In this document: positions 49,901 to 63,814 of the stretch, piece after piece
Numbering within the stretch: the first letter of the stretch is position 1
How the letters are laid out: each line of letters opens with the position of its first letter
Source: Caprella mutica
Lineage: Eukaryota; Arthropoda; Malacostraca; Amphipoda; Caprellidae
Length of the DNA stretch: 64,000 nt
Assembly (NCBI GenBank): GCA_947561585.1
Contig: CANNZV010000511.1
Location: 202,770 to 266,769, forward strand
Reading direction: 5' to 3'
Notes under the pieces: model-generated
What the model was told of the DNA's origin: nothing
Database searches by the model: none
The model's input: the letters and a program-made list of their open reading frames with translations, nothing else
Made by a program: the position numbers and the translations under genes

Positions 49901-51216
49901 ATTCTAAATTTGTAATAGTTAATTTATTGTACTACGAAAATGAAAAAAAATTCATGATGTTATATAAAAAAAAATCCTCTACAATTCTTTAATTTATGAT
50001 CAAAAATTAGTTTTGGAATCTAGTTCATTTTCCAACTAAGCATAATTTATCAATTTTCATTTTACACGCATCTATCGGACAGAAATGAATAATTTATTAA
50101 TACATGCCAGACCCATTGATTAATAACTTCACCAATACATTTTCTATTCTCTCCATCCATCTCTGTTACAAATGGGAAGAGTAATTTATAACAGTACTTC
50201 GCTTATGTTTGAATTAAATTAAAAATCACATGACTGGCGTATTTTGCTCTAATATGCAGATAGATACAAGAAATAGTTAGGTGAAATATTTAACATATAT
50301 AAAAGATATGAACAACATTCAATATTCTGATCAAGTTAAATATTTTTTATTTTCTTTACATATGATCGATTTGTACATTTATTGTTATGATCATAACGGA
50401 AAAAATATATGTAGAACATCCGAATAACAGATTAAAATATATACAAATCATCAAAATAATTGACAACTTCACATTTCACTTGTTTATTCGTTTATTTTTA
50501 TCTTAAATTAATTTTATCTTAAATTAATTTGTATGTGAATACATAGTAACAGTTTGTATTGACAGAAAATAGCAGAATATTTTTCCCAATGCATTTAAGC
50601 GATAAATTTAAATTCAGTTCACTTAACACAAACACACCCAAAGTATAGACACTAATCATCAAATTCACATTTCAACTTGAATTCATTAGCTTCTACTTCA
50701 CTTGCACTCCCTGTAATATTATCCAGCTGTAGTGAAGATATTAAAGGATAATTACATTGCCTAATTGTGTCAGATATAACAACTTGGTACATTGTGAAAG
50801 GGTGATGAGATAGTAAGTTATGATAAGAAGATTATATTATTAATTAACACTTTCTTTGTACTTGCAAACTAAATAAAACAAAAGTAGGTAACATTTGTAA
50901 TTGAAACAAATATTTATGAATGTAATTTTGGATAAATTGTGTGCATAATGGCCGAAATTCTATATAGAATTGTTTAACTAACATAGAATAAATAAAGGGT
51001 CTAGAAATATGGAAAAATGAGTTCTAACATAGTTCATTATATGAAATATAGGAGGTACAACGAGTTTTTTAATAAATATTTTTTTTTTTGAAGTATAAAT
51101 ATTTTATTTTACTATTGATGCAATTAGTATGAAATATTTCAATTACTAAGCAACCAAACTAATTATATTCATCAATATAATGCTTTTTCGTATTAAATTA
51201 ATAACATATTTTCATA
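49901..51216. other. AT-rich sequence, nothing recognised
   Basis: Single-copy AT-rich DNA. No open frame above background and no clear repeat apart from simple A or T runs. Confidence 0.45.
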
Positions 51217-51226
51217 TGTATTCTAT

Positions 51227-52214
51227 GGTGACCGGTATATTCCACCCCGTTAAATTTCACCCCGGTATATCCAAAACTAGGATTATTCCACCCCAGTAAG
51301 TTCCACCCCACTTTACGGGTTAGGTTTGGTTAGTTATTAATATAAGTCATTTATTAGAATTATATTTGTAGTAACTTTCATTTTTATTGTAGCAAATTAA
51401 GTCTTTTACTGGCTAATTACAAGCTGCAAATTTTTCACAACACATGTGACAGAACATTAGAAATAAAGGTTTTTTGAGTATCAGTTGAGGTATTTAGATT
51501 TTCAATTTCAAGCTGATTTTCTTCCCTATCGCCAACACAACAGCGATATTAACTGTAAGGTGATGTCATATTGTACTTCTTGTTATTTTTATTTCATTTT
51601 GAATTTGGTATTTTACTTCTTGTAAAAGTGGTGGTTTTTGAGCGAAGGTTTCTTTACATGCTTTTTTTGTTTTTATGTTTTTTTTTTTGATCAGGAGGTT
51701 TTTAATTGGGAGGGGAAATTTTTGAACAGGGCTTTAAGTCTGGGAGATTATTGTCTTTTTTACATTGAGAGATTTTGACCACGGAGAATTTTGTCCTAGA
51801 ATCCAAAACAGCAACTTATAAGCAAAATGAGAAAACATTGAATGGGTTGTCTCTGCCAGTCGACCCCTTCCACATCTCATCCAACCATTGTAGTAAGAGA
51901 ACGTAGTGTAGTTTCATGCAAAAAAGGAAATAATACTTACTTGTTCAACACGTAAACCTTGAAATAAGCTACTACATTAGGAATAGTTGTATTTCTATTA
52001 CGATAAAATTTCTATTGACTTGAGCTACCTCTAAATATTGTCCAAATGTCTCAGGATACGTCTGAGTTATTTTTTCATCGGTACGAATTATTTAACAAAT
52101 GACCATCTAAAAATTAAATCATTGAGTTTTTATTGTCCCTTTTAAGCGCACTGTCACACGGGTGAAATATGCCGGGGTGGACTATGTATACCTGGGGTGG
52201 AATATGCCTAGAGC
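51227..52214. mobile_element. MULE-like non-autonomous DNA transposon, copy B
   Basis: Homologous end to end with 748-1770, same orientation. It starts GGTGACCGGTATATTCCACC and ends GGTGGAATATGCCTAGAGC. A perfect TGTATTCTAT (51217-51226 and 52215-52224) flanks it, a 9-10 bp target duplication. It has fewer terminal 15-bp subrepeats than copy A and several indels. The protein-like segment of copy A is frameshifted here. Noncoding. Confidence 0.75.
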
Positions 52215-52224
52215 TGTATTCTAT

Positions 52225-53599
52225 CTATAATTGTTTATAAAAGGATGCATTTCTAACATTTTAACTACTATCTAAATAATGTAATTAGTTATATCTCCTT
52301 TGCATTGCAACAGTGTTTACATGATGAATATTTCAAGACGTTTATTTATGGCAAAGAAGAGATGTCTATTCTGATGTATCGGCAATTACAGAACAGTGGC
52401 AAGGTATTGGAATATGATAAATAGACAATGGGGATTTCTTTGGGTGATAAATTGTAATTTAACTCGAATGGGAAAAGCTACCATTATCGGAAGGTACAGT
52501 TCCGTATTCACGTACAGTTACGCATTCCCATACAGTTACGTATTCCCATAAACACATTTACTAGCAAATTCGTGAAATAGCTGTTTCTTTATTAAGATGT
52601 GTTGAACGATTAGTATATATTACCTACTTTGAGAGGTTCTGTCAAACTTCTATTGTATTTAAATTATGAACAACTAATATACGAAATTGAGTAACGGTCA
52701 TGAAAACATTAAATAAAGACACAATCCCAATCAAAGATTTTTCAATTTCTACCAATCATTTTCTTGAAATAACAATAAAAAGTATACTTAAGAACTTTAG
52801 GAACAAAACTTCGACAGATACCATTTACATAGAGAGTTGCCATTTAGGAGAGAGTTGCCAGTTAGTGTTTTTGTACACCGAGAGGAGAGATTACAACAGT
52901 TCTGCTGGAGACTGTAAGATACTTAGCAAGTGATAATTTTTCACGAAGAGTTATTGTACTTAACACTATAAATATGAATGTTTTGGAATTAATTTATCAA
53001 GTTAGTAGGAGGCTTAACATCTGTTTCAGTACCAAAATAGACGATAAAAGGAAATTTATCCATTTTTTGACGGACTGACCGACTTACATGGCTTCTTATA
53101 TAGATTATTACTTATATAGAAATAAGTATCAATCTTGGTGACATTAATAACATTGATATCAAATTTATGAGGCGCTATTAATAGAATGTCTTGTTAACCC
53201 ATTTTGAGGCTGACAGAGTATAATATTTCAGTACAACATATACAGACTGTATCATGAATATGATCTATTAGAATAACTCTGTAACCGAATAGTTGCCCCT
53301 TGCTTCAATTTGGTGATCTTCTTCACTCTTCCATTTCTTGAGGCGAGGCCACATGCACCAATAATTTAAATAATCTAGAAATATTTGATATTCAGGCATT
53401 TTAGAGAAAATAAAGTACAGTTATTCATTAGCAATTTAGCATATGGTTGAAGAAGGAACAGGGATAGAAAATGCATGGAAACTTTGATCAAATTTCATTT
53501 GATTTGACTTATATGAATGGTTTGATTTTGCCCCTACCGACGTGGTGAGTTGCATTTACTTATACTTAAAAGTAGTTAAATTGACAATGGTTAAAGCAA
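52225..53599. other. AT-rich sequence, no supported gene
   Basis: A 77-codon frame at 52700-52933 (+) has no recognisable motif. A short direct repeat containing ACAGTTACG and ATTCCCATA lies near 52510-52550. Confidence 0.45.
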
Positions 53600-53946
53600 A
53601 AGTCTATTTTACTCACTAGTGAACTTGAATTAGCAGCGCCAACTCTCATAGTAAGCTAAATTATTCACCAAATACATTGGATTAACAGTCTTTGTGAGTG
53701 AGTTGCTACAATACTTTCTGTCATAGTTGTTTCAACATACTTTAAAATTCTCAAAAAAGTAACTTTAAACTCTCATAGTAAGTTCATTCATTTCATCAAA
53801 CTAATATTTGATGACACACCACCTAACAGTTGTTTTAACACACATGAATAAAGTTCAACCAACTCACGTAATAAATTGATTCAAAGCATAAATTGATGAC
53901 CCATTAGATATGACCATGTGGGTTGTACTTTTTTCTCTCGGTGTAG
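53600..53946. repeat. Dispersed repeat with ~120-bp subrepeats, copy 2
   Basis: Two ~120-bp units (GCCAACTCTCATAGTAAG and its degenerate copy) and the tail seen in 49190-49900, including CCAACTCACGTAATAAATTG and the end CTCTCGGTGTAG. Shorter than copy 1 by about two units. Confidence 0.7.
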
Positions 53947-56800
53947 TTATATTTCTATCAGAAAAAACAATGATTATATATTCTCGCATTCTCGAATCCT
54001 GCCAAATCGCCGTTTCTTGAAAGTATATTACCTGATAATGAGAAATTCAAAAATATTTTACTTAATTTGAAGTGTTTTCAAAATAGTTAACTGTGAGTTA
54101 TAATGCTATATTTTTTTATTTAATAAAAATTACTAATAATTAGTTTATTTCGCAATAAAGTGCTCCAGGATGTTTTATATCATATAAATGTTCCTCTAAT
54201 AGTTTTCCCATTAATCTTTTTATTTCATTTTATGAATTTGGTAATTATGGCTTTCCGAAAAATATTATTATAATTTGCAGTGTTTTCTTAAATGTCAATA
54301 CAAAATCATCATTTCCATTTTAATAAATATCTTTTTTGTAATTGATCCCTCCCATTTTCAGTCAATACAAATCGTACAAACTAATTCATTAAAAATAATA
54401 TTAAGTACCATGGTATAGGTATAGGCTTACAATTTTTCCATAACTTGGCAATAAATAAAATCAAAACTATTAAAACAATTACAAATATATCTCCCAAGTT
54501 ACCAAGCAGAAAATGTTTGAAATGGTGTGTTCATGTCGATACAATAAAGGCTTTCTCACCTCTCATCTGATGTAATCCGATAGCGTTGAAGTGATTCAAA
54601 AATGAAGAGAATAAACTTTGATTGAACTTAAAAAGGAATAATGAAGTTATGAGAAACATGAGAATTGTGGAGTGGTAATGAGAAGTAAATATAAATAGAA
54701 TATTGGAATAATAATAATAGTGCAAATTAAGAAACCAGAGGTGATATAACTGATATTTATGGAATATAAATACAAGAGACTTTCAAGATAGAAACAGACA
54801 GAAAAATAGTTCTATGAAAAAAGTCACATTCCACCATCTGATGACAATACTCATGAAAGCTAAATAACTCTTTCGTAGATAATTTCATTTGACGATAATT
54901 TCGCTACCGTCACTAATGATCCTTTTACTGTTATTATTATGAAGATATGTGAATCAGTATAACAAGAATTTTAAAGAAATATCTTCTCGTATTATTATAT
55001 TTATAGATTTATAATGTATTTATCATAGGAGAAAGTTATATCTTCTTCTGCAGTCCTGTTTATCTCTCATGTCCATCTTTTTTCACCGACCCAAATTTTT
55101 TTTCTTCTTCATAATATCTCCTAACTCCAATTAGTGTCTAGAAGAAAAGAACCATCTTTACAAGTTGGCAAACTGGACAAGAAATAGATTCAGTATCTGA
55201 AAAATGTTGGGGCACTTGAACTTCTTAAGTTTTGTCTGTCATGGAAATCTGAGGGACGGAAGAATTAAAAATTCCTATCTAGACCTTCAGGAAAACTACT
55301 AAAACATATTTAATATTCTCATATTCAATGGATAGAAATAGTACTCCATAATTACTGTACAATGTACATTCTATAAATGTTTTCTGTCTGGGATCCTCGC
55401 TATAAGACCATTCACTGAATTACTAATAGAAACAAGAGAGCTGCGATGTTCTGACTACATGAAATCATGTTGGTGCATATTTATCAAGTTCAGAGCCACT
55501 TCAAACGATCTGTTTGCACGTGAGATGGCTAAAGATTGAAGTGATGTCAAGTGATATCGAGGTACTCAATATTTGGTTACATCAAAATGAATAATTGAGC
55601 TAGGATCTTTTTGTAGTTGGAATAGGAGTAGTGGATTAAAATGCTTTAAGTAATATTCAATATAATACTGTTCTCACATAAACTACGAATTACAAAGAAT
55701 ATCAAAAACTATTGAGTTTATTAAAAAGCCAGAAATCAAATAACAATACTACTATATATTTGATTTTAGAAGATGATATTAGTGATTGAACAATAGTATA
55801 ATGATTATTTTATCTTATGTAGATAGACCATAGCATTCTTCACAAATAAGTATTAAAATTTAAAATTAACCTAATTACATATATTAATCTTATATAAATT
55901 TTATTTTCGATCATTTTCTTAGGCAATATCATTGCACGCATCCTAACCAATTCTCCCTAATCTGACTTTATATCCCAATACGGATTCCCACACTCTTCTA
56001 ACGATGCCAATAAATATTATAGAATATGAGCTCTTCCATTTTTTTAGCATTTCGTACTTTTTGTCTCAGTTTGGATCTATTCTTGAGAGTTTTCTAAAAA
56101 ATAATTTACTTCTTCTTCTTCTAAGATTCGTTGTCTCTCAAGTAATTTGTTTATTTCTGAATCCATGATAGATTTTATTCTTCAATTTTCTGATGGAAAT
56201 TTACATAAAGAATAGGTTGTACTGTTTATGGAATGATAAAAAGGTTTTTGAAATTTTATTTTCTAAAGTAGTAAAAAGCCACGAAATATGTTTGTATATT
56301 TTACACATCTAAAATTTTTCAGTTGAACATAGGAATAGCCTTTAATGGTAATTATTGTAGTAGGCTCATTGTAGTTCTTATAGTAAGCACATGTAGGTCT
56401 TGTAGTAAGCTTATGGTATAAGCTTATGGGTAATCTTCGAATCGACTGCGATTCTTTCATATTGGTTCTTGATTAATAAATATTTACCTACTAAATATTT
56501 CAGATTAAAATTAAACTACACAAGACGTTTTCTAGTATATTTTATCGCATATAAGAAATGTCACGACAGTAAATTATGTATTCAAGATTGCATTTAAACT
56601 TTTATCTATTTTGATGAGATGTAATCAAATAATTATATTTTCAAATAATTTTTGTTTCTCTACATTTTTGAATATTATTCCCCTTTACATTAATTAAGAC
56701 AAATGAAAGAGAACCGTGGAATTCAGAGTCTCAGTCCAATGAATATAACACAGGAAACTTATTCACCATGGGAGCAGATCTAGGAAAAGTTAGGAGCCAA
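53947..56800. other. AT-rich sequence, no supported gene
   Basis: Open frames here (54531-54725 and 56263-56460, minus) are short, low complexity and unsupported. A small palindromic patch with TAAGCTTATGG repeated lies near 56405-56430. Confidence 0.45.
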
Positions 56801-57425
56801 GTTTGAGCAACTCAGTCTCAGGGAGAGGTTTTGAGTCACTCAGGGAGAGGTTTTGAGTCACTCAGGGAGAGGTTTTGAGCCACTCAGGGAGAGGTTTTGA
56901 GCCACTCTGGGAGAGGTTTTGAGCCACTCAGAGAGAGGCTTTGAGCCACTCAGGAAGAAGTTTTGAGCCATTCAAGGAGAAGTTTTGAGCCACTCAGAGA
57001 GAGGTTTTGAGCCACTCAGAGAGAGGTTTTGAGCCAATCAGTGAGAGGTTTTGAGCTACTCAGGGAGAGGTTTTGAGCCACTCAGGGAGAGGTTTTGAGC
57101 CACTCAGGGAGAGGTTTTCAGCCACTCAGAGAGAGGTTTGGAGCCACTCAGGAAGAGGTTTTGAGCCACTCAGGGAGAGGTTTTCAGCCACTCAGGAAGA
57201 AGTTTTGAGCCACTCAGTGAGAGGTAAGGAGCCACTCTGGGAGAGGTTAGGAGCCACTCTGGGAGAGGTTTGGAACTACTCTGGCAGAGGTTAGGAGCCA
57301 TTCTGGGAGAGGTTTGGAACCACTCTGGGAGAGGTTTTGAGCCATTTTAGGAGAGGTTAGGAGACATTCTGGGAGAGGTTTGGATCCACTCTGAGAGATG
57401 TTAGGAGCCACTTTGGGAGCCACTC
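56801..57425. repeat. 22-bp minisatellite
   Basis: About 28 copies of TTTTGAGCCACTCAGGGAGA plus GG. The right third changes to TTAGGAGCCACTCTGGGAGA types, so the array has a gradient of variants. The open frames on both strands reflect period 22 (three units make 22 codons). Confidence 0.9.
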
Positions 57426-59046
57426 CGTGATCTATATTCGAGAGCAATACAAGAACTGACTCCAATCTGAGAGATGGATGTCGAACCAGAGACCAAAAAT
57501 TCAAGAGAATTCCAACTTACAGTGGGAATCCACTGATCTTTTATCTGATAGGAACAAGCTGTGCAATTAAAACAAAACCAAGAATTAGTATAATAGATAC
57601 GGAATAATAACGGAAAATAAACAAGTATAGTTGTATCTTTGATACTATAACATCCTGATTTTTTATGACATCACTATAATATATAACCCACTATCCCTCT
57701 CTTTGTAAAATTATCATAGTTCATCTTAGAAAATCATTATTCCCAGTGATAGCTTCCCAGTTTAAGGTAGGCTAGTATTTCTCCCACTAGGAGTTTCCCT
57801 CTAAATACATGGCGTGAATGTCTAATATATATCGGTGAAAAAGAAGTTGTAAGGATGATAAGAATAGACGCTTCCTTTCGCTCTCTCTGCAACATGAACG
57901 GATAAAAGCATTGAAACTTTACTGAGCAGATTTCTTTATAAATTTACAAAAAGTATGTTTACAATATACAGAATACATGTATATTATATATACAGTTAGT
58001 TCATAAATGTGCTGTGCATATACTGATTTGACAAATTCATAACAAGGAGATCGTTCAATTTTTACGATTTTTGACACTCCTGGGTATCATAAAATAAGTA
58101 CCGAGTGCCGTTTGACGAATATCTTTGTCGTCAAGTCATTATATTTAAGTGATACAAAATAAGTATTTTCAATATATTAAATATTAACTAATGGGCGTTT
58201 CATTTCATTAGATTGCAATACGAAAATGAAGAATTCATGAATTATTACATAAAATATAGGAGAAAGAAAATAGGACATGAGGTTCCTTACATCTCTTATA
58301 AAATCCTAATACTCAATCTACTTCTGTAATTATTAGTGAAGAAAAATGAACAATAGATAATAAAAAACTATTGAAGCGCTGATTTAACTATTTTTTCCAT
58401 AACGACAGTATCGAAAAACAACAATAAAATATTTTATTATGAATTTCCTTTTCTTAATCATATATATACAGTATAAATAAATAATTTATATTGCCTATTT
58501 TCTTTTATGAAACTTTTCAAAAAGTCAACAGGCCATGTTCTTCTAACCCCAAACAATCAGCTGTGAAAAAAAAAAATTGTTAGCTCATTAAGTAAATCCG
58601 CGTTAGAAGTTAAGCTTTTTTGCAACATTTCACTTTCATAATCCTCAGAACTGCAGTGAATGGAAAATAAATCAAGTAACTCTTTGGCCCTACTAAAAAA
58701 ATGATAAATCACTTATATGATTACGATGATTGCAACCAAGTAAACAGAGTCGGTTGAAAAAGTTTCCGTTTATCCATACTTATAAATATTTAACTAAAGG
58801 CCATTAGAATGAAGTAGTAATAATACTGTGCATATTCAGAGAATTTTACGTTGTTCTACAGAATTTGTTGAAGGTGTTTGCTTGCTGCCTCCTTTGGTAA
58901 AAATAATAAGATTATTCACGAATAAACAGAAACTATTCGTGACTCACCCAGTGAATAGAGGCAGTGAATTGGGAGGCCGAGGGAAAGTATTAGAATTCAC
59001 TGCTTCTAATAGTTATTAATATTAATTTGTGACAATGTGTTACAAT
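57426..59046. other. AT-rich sequence, no supported gene
   Basis: Single-copy AT-rich DNA between two minisatellites. No conserved frame, RNA or transposon end recognised. Confidence 0.45.
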
Positions 59047-62000
59047 AACAATGCCTGTATAAGATGTTCCCGTTACAATGACTGTATAAGATGCTCCCGT
59101 TACAGTGACTGTATAAGATGCTCCCGTTACAGTGACTGTATAAGATGCTCCCGTTACAGTGACTGTATAAGATGGTCCCATTACAATGACTGTATAAGAT
59201 GCTCCCGTTACAGTGACTGTATAAGATGTTCCCGTTACAGTGACTGTATAAGATGCTCCCATTACAATGACTGTATAAGATGCTCCCGTTACAGTGACTG
59301 TATAAGATGCTCCCGTTACAGTGACTGTATAAGATGCTCCCATTACAATGACTGTATAAGATGCTCCCGTTACAGTGACTGTATAAGATGCTCCCATTAC
59401 AATGACTGTACAAGATGCTCCCGTTACAGTGACTGTATAAGATGCTCCCGTTACAGTGACTGTATAAGATACTCCCGTTACAATGACTGTATAAGATGCT
59501 CCCGTTACAATGACTGTATAAGATGCTCGCGCTACAATGACTGTATAAGATGCTCCCGTTACAGTGACTGTATAAGATGCTCATTACAGTGACTGTATAA
59601 GATGCTCCCGTTACAATGACTGTATAAGATGCTCCCATTACAATGACTGTACAAGATGCTCCCATTACAGTGACTGTACAAGATGCTCCCATTACAATGA
59701 CTGTACAAAATGCTCCCGTTACAGTGACTGTATAAGATGCTCCCGTTACAGTGACTGTATAAGATGCTCCCATTACAATGACTGTACAAGATGCTCCCAT
59801 TACTGTGACTGTACAAGATGCTCGAATTACAGTGACTGTACAAGATGCTCGAATTACAGTGACTGTACAAGATGCTCCCATTACAGTGACTGTATAAGAT
59901 GCTCCCATTACAGTGACTGTATAAGATGCTCCCATTACAATAACTGTACAAGATGCTCCCATTACAATGACTGTACAAGATGCTCCCATTACAGTGACTG
60001 TATAAGATGCTCCCATTACAATAACTGTACAAGATGCTCCCATTACAATGACTGTACAAGATGCTCCCATTACAGTGACTGTATAAGATGCTCCCATTAC
60101 AATAACTGTACAAGATGCTCCCATTACAGTGACTGTATAAGATGCTCCCATTACAGTGACTGTATAAGATGCTCCCATTACAATGACTGTACAAGATGCT
60201 CCCATTACAATGACTGTACAAGATGTTCCCATAACAATGACTGTACAAGATGCTCCCATTACAATGACTGTACAAGATGCTCCCATAACAATGACTGTAC
60301 AAGATGCTCCCATTGCTGTGTCTGTACAAGATGCTCCCATTACAGTGACTATACAAGATGCTCCCATTACAGTGACTGTACAAGATGCTCCCATTACAGT
60401 GACTGTAAAAGATACTCCCATTACAGTTACTGTACAAGATGCTACCATTATAATGACTGTACAAGATGCTCCCATTACAGTGACTGTACAAGATGCTCCC
60501 ATTACAGTGACTGTACAAGATGCTCCCATTACAGTGACTGTACAAGATGCTCCCATTACAGTGACTGTACAAGATGCTCCCATTACAGTGACTGTACAAG
60601 ATGCTCCCATTACAGTGACTGTACAAGATGCTCCCATTACAGTGACTGTACAAGATGCTCCCATTACAGTGACTGTACAAGATGCTCCCATTACAGTGAC
60701 AGTACAAGATGCTCCCATTACAGTGACTGTACAAGATGCTCCCATTACAGTGACTGTACAAGATGCTCCCATTACAGTGACTGTACGAGATGCTCCCATT
60801 ACAGTGACTGGACAAGATACTCCCATTACAGTGACTGTACAAGATGCTCCCATTACAGTGACTGTACAAGATGCTCCCATTACAGTGACTGTACAAGATG
60901 CTCCCATTACAGTGACTGTACAAGATGCTCCCATTACAGTGACTGTACAAGATGCTCCCATTACAGTGACTGTACAAGATGCTCCCATTACAGTGACTGT
61001 ACAAGATGCTCCCATTACAGTGACTGTACAAGATGCTCCCATTACAGTGACTGTACAAGATACTCCCATTACAGTGACTGTACAAGATGCTCCCATTACA
61101 ATGACTGTATAAGATGCTCCCGTTACAATGACTGTATAAGATGCTCGCGCTACAATGACTGTATAAGATGCTCCCGTTACAGTGACTGTATAAGATGCTC
61201 ATTACAGTGACTGTATAAGATGCTCCCGTTACAATGACTGTATAAGATGCTCCCATTACAATGACTGTACAAGATGCTCCCATTACAGTGACTGTACAAG
61301 ATGCTCCCATTACAATGACTGTACAAGATGCTCCCGTTACAGTGACTGTACAAGATGCTCCCATTACAGTGACTGTACAAGATGCTCCCATTACAGTGAC
61401 TGTATAAGATGCTCCCGTTACAGTGACTGTATAAGATGCTCATTACAGTGACTGTATAAGATGCTCCCGTTACAATGACTGTATAAGATGCTCCCATTAC
61501 AATGACTGTACAAGATGCTCCCATTACAGTGACTGTACAAGATGCTCCTATTACAATGACTGTACAAGATGCTCCCGTTACAGTGACTGTACAAGATGCT
61601 CCCATTACAGTGACTGTACAAGATGCTCCCATTACAGTGACTGTACAAGATGCTCCCGTTACAGTGACTGTATAAGATGCTCCCGTTACAGTGACTGTAT
61701 AAGATGCTCCCGTTACAGTGACTGTATAAGATGCTCCCATTACAATGACTGTACAAGATGCTCCCATTACTGTGACTGTACAAGATGCTCGAATTACAGT
61801 GACTGTACAAGATGCTCGAATTACAGTGACTGTACAAGATGCTTCCATTACAGTGACTGTATAAGATGCTCCCATTACAGTGACTGTATAAGATGCTCCC
61901 ATTACAATAACTGTACAAGATGCTCCCATTACAATGACTGTACAAGATGCTCCCATTACAGTGACTGTATAAGATGCTCCCATTACAGTGACTGTATAAG

Positions 62001-63108
62001 ATGCTCCCATTACAATGACTGTACAAGATGCTCCCATTACAATGACTGTACAAGATGTTCCCATAACAATGACTGTACAAGATGCTCCCATTACAATGAC
62101 TGTACAAGATGCTCCCATAACAATGACTGTACAAGATGCTCCCATTACAGTGACTGTATAAGATGCTCCCATTACAATAACTGTACAAGATGCTACCATT
62201 ACAATGACTGTACAAGATGCTCCCATTACAGTGACTGTATAAGATGCTCCCATTACAATAACTGTACAAGATGCTCCCATTACAGTGACTGTACAAGATG
62301 CTCCCATTACAGTGACTGTACAAGATGCTACCATTACAATGACTGTACAAGATGCTCCCATTACAGTGACTGTACAAGATGCTCCCATTACAGTGACTGT
62401 ATAAGATGCTCCCGTTACAGTGACTGTACAAGATGCTCCCATTACAGTGACTGTACAAGATGCTCCCATTACAGTGACTGTACAAGATGCTCCCATTACA
62501 GTGACTGTACAAGATGCTCCCATTACAGTGACTGTACAAGATGCTCCCATTACAGTGACAGTACAAGATGCTCCCATTACAGTGACTGTACAAGATGCTC
62601 CCATTACAGTGACTGTACAAGATGCTCCCATTACAGTGACTGTACGAGATGCTCCCATTACAGTGACTGGACAAGATGCTCCCATTACAGTGACTGTACA
62701 AGATGCTCCCATTACAGTGACTGTACAAGATGCTCCCATTACAGTGACTGTACAAGATGCTCCCATTACAGTGACTGTACAAGATGCTCCCATTACAGTG
62801 ACTGTACAAGATGCTCCCATTACAGTGACTGTACAAGATACTCCCATTACAGTGACTGTACAAGATGCTCCCATTACAGTGACTGTACAAGATGCTCCCA
62901 TTACAGTGACTGTACAAGATGCTCCCATTACAGTGACTGTACAAGATGCTCCCATTACAGTGACTGTACAAGATGCTCCCATTACAGTGACTGTACAAGA
63001 TGCTCCCATTACAGTGACTGTACAAGATGCTCCCATTACAGTGACTGTACAAGATGCTCCCATTACAGTGACTGTACAAGATTCTCCCATTACAGTGACT
63101 GTACACGG
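59047..63108. repeat. 27-bp minisatellite, ~150 copies
   Basis: Unit GATGCTCCCATTACAGTGAC followed by TGTACAA, about 4.06 kb. Variants include CCCGTTAC, ATAAGAT versus ACAAGAT, and CAATGAC versus CAGTGAC. Shortened 25-bp units (GATGCTCATTACAG) near 59576, 61195 and 61437 shift the frame. Rare variants recur about 1.6 and 1.86 kb apart (GCTCGCGCTACAATG at ~59525 and ~61145; TACGAGATGCTC at ~60784 and ~62643), so larger segments were duplicated. Period of 9 codons produces open frames up to 696 codons on the minus strand and 309 on the plus; they are not genes. Confidence 0.95.
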
Positions 63109-63159
63109 TATTTCCATTTGTGTTTCTATTCATCAGACGTGTCTTGACATTTCCATATT

Positions 63160-63416
63160 TACAGTATACAGTTACAGTGTACAGTTACAGTGTACAGTTA
63201 CAGTATACAGTTACAGTTTACAGTTACAGTGAACAGTTACAGTATACAGTTACAGTGTACAGTTACAGTGTACAGTTACAGTGTACAGTTACAGTGTACA
63301 GTTACAGTGTACAGTTACAGTGTACAGATACAGTGTACAGTTACAGTGTACAGTTACAGTATACAGTTACAGTGTACAGTTACAGTGTACAGTAATAGTA
63401 TACAGTTACATAGGGG
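63160..63416. repeat. 13-bp tandem repeat
   Basis: About 19 copies of CAGTTACAGTGTA. It shares TTACAGTG and TGTACA with the adjoining 27-bp unit and may derive from it. Open in several frames because 13 is not a multiple of three and contains few stops. Confidence 0.85.
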
Positions 63417-63437
63417 GTGATACGGTAGCCGGTAAAT

Positions 63438-63628
63438 TGCTCGAAAACAATTGCTCGAAAGACAATTGCTCGAAAAACAATTGCTCGAATGAACAATTGC
63501 TCGAAAGAACAATTGCTCGAAAGACAATTGCTCGAAAAACAATTGCTCGAACGAACAATTGCTTGAATGAACAATTGCTCGAATTATCAAATTGCTCGAA
63601 TGAACAAAATTGCTCGAATTATAAAATT
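63438..63628. repeat. 15- to 16-bp repeat with CAATTGCTCGAA
   Basis: About twelve copies of CAATTGCTCGAA followed by a 3- to 5-base variable spacer (AGA, AAA, TGAA, AGAA). Each unit holds the palindrome CAATTG. Confidence 0.85.
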
Positions 63629-63814
63629 GCACAGTTTTCGATTTTATAAAAGTCAGTTATTCATGAAGTGGAGCTGCACCTAACAATTCTTGTTTCTTTC
63701 TAGTAATTGATCATTAATCATTCTGTAAATGATTTTAATTATTACTCATTCTGCATAATCTTTTTTTAGACCGTTTGTGTCATCTCGTATGTAATATGTG
63801 AATTGGAATCATGT

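Noticed and set aside
52700..52933. 77-codon plus frame
   Set aside because: No recognisable motif and no supporting signals in AT-rich DNA where such frames arise by chance.
59006..63133. Open frames of 571-696 codons on the minus strand and 270-309 on the plus strand
   Set aside because: They are the 27-bp unit read in frame (GASCTVTVM, SILYSHCNG, APITVTVQD). Several frames on both strands are open at once, and there is no start context or non-repeat coding sequence.
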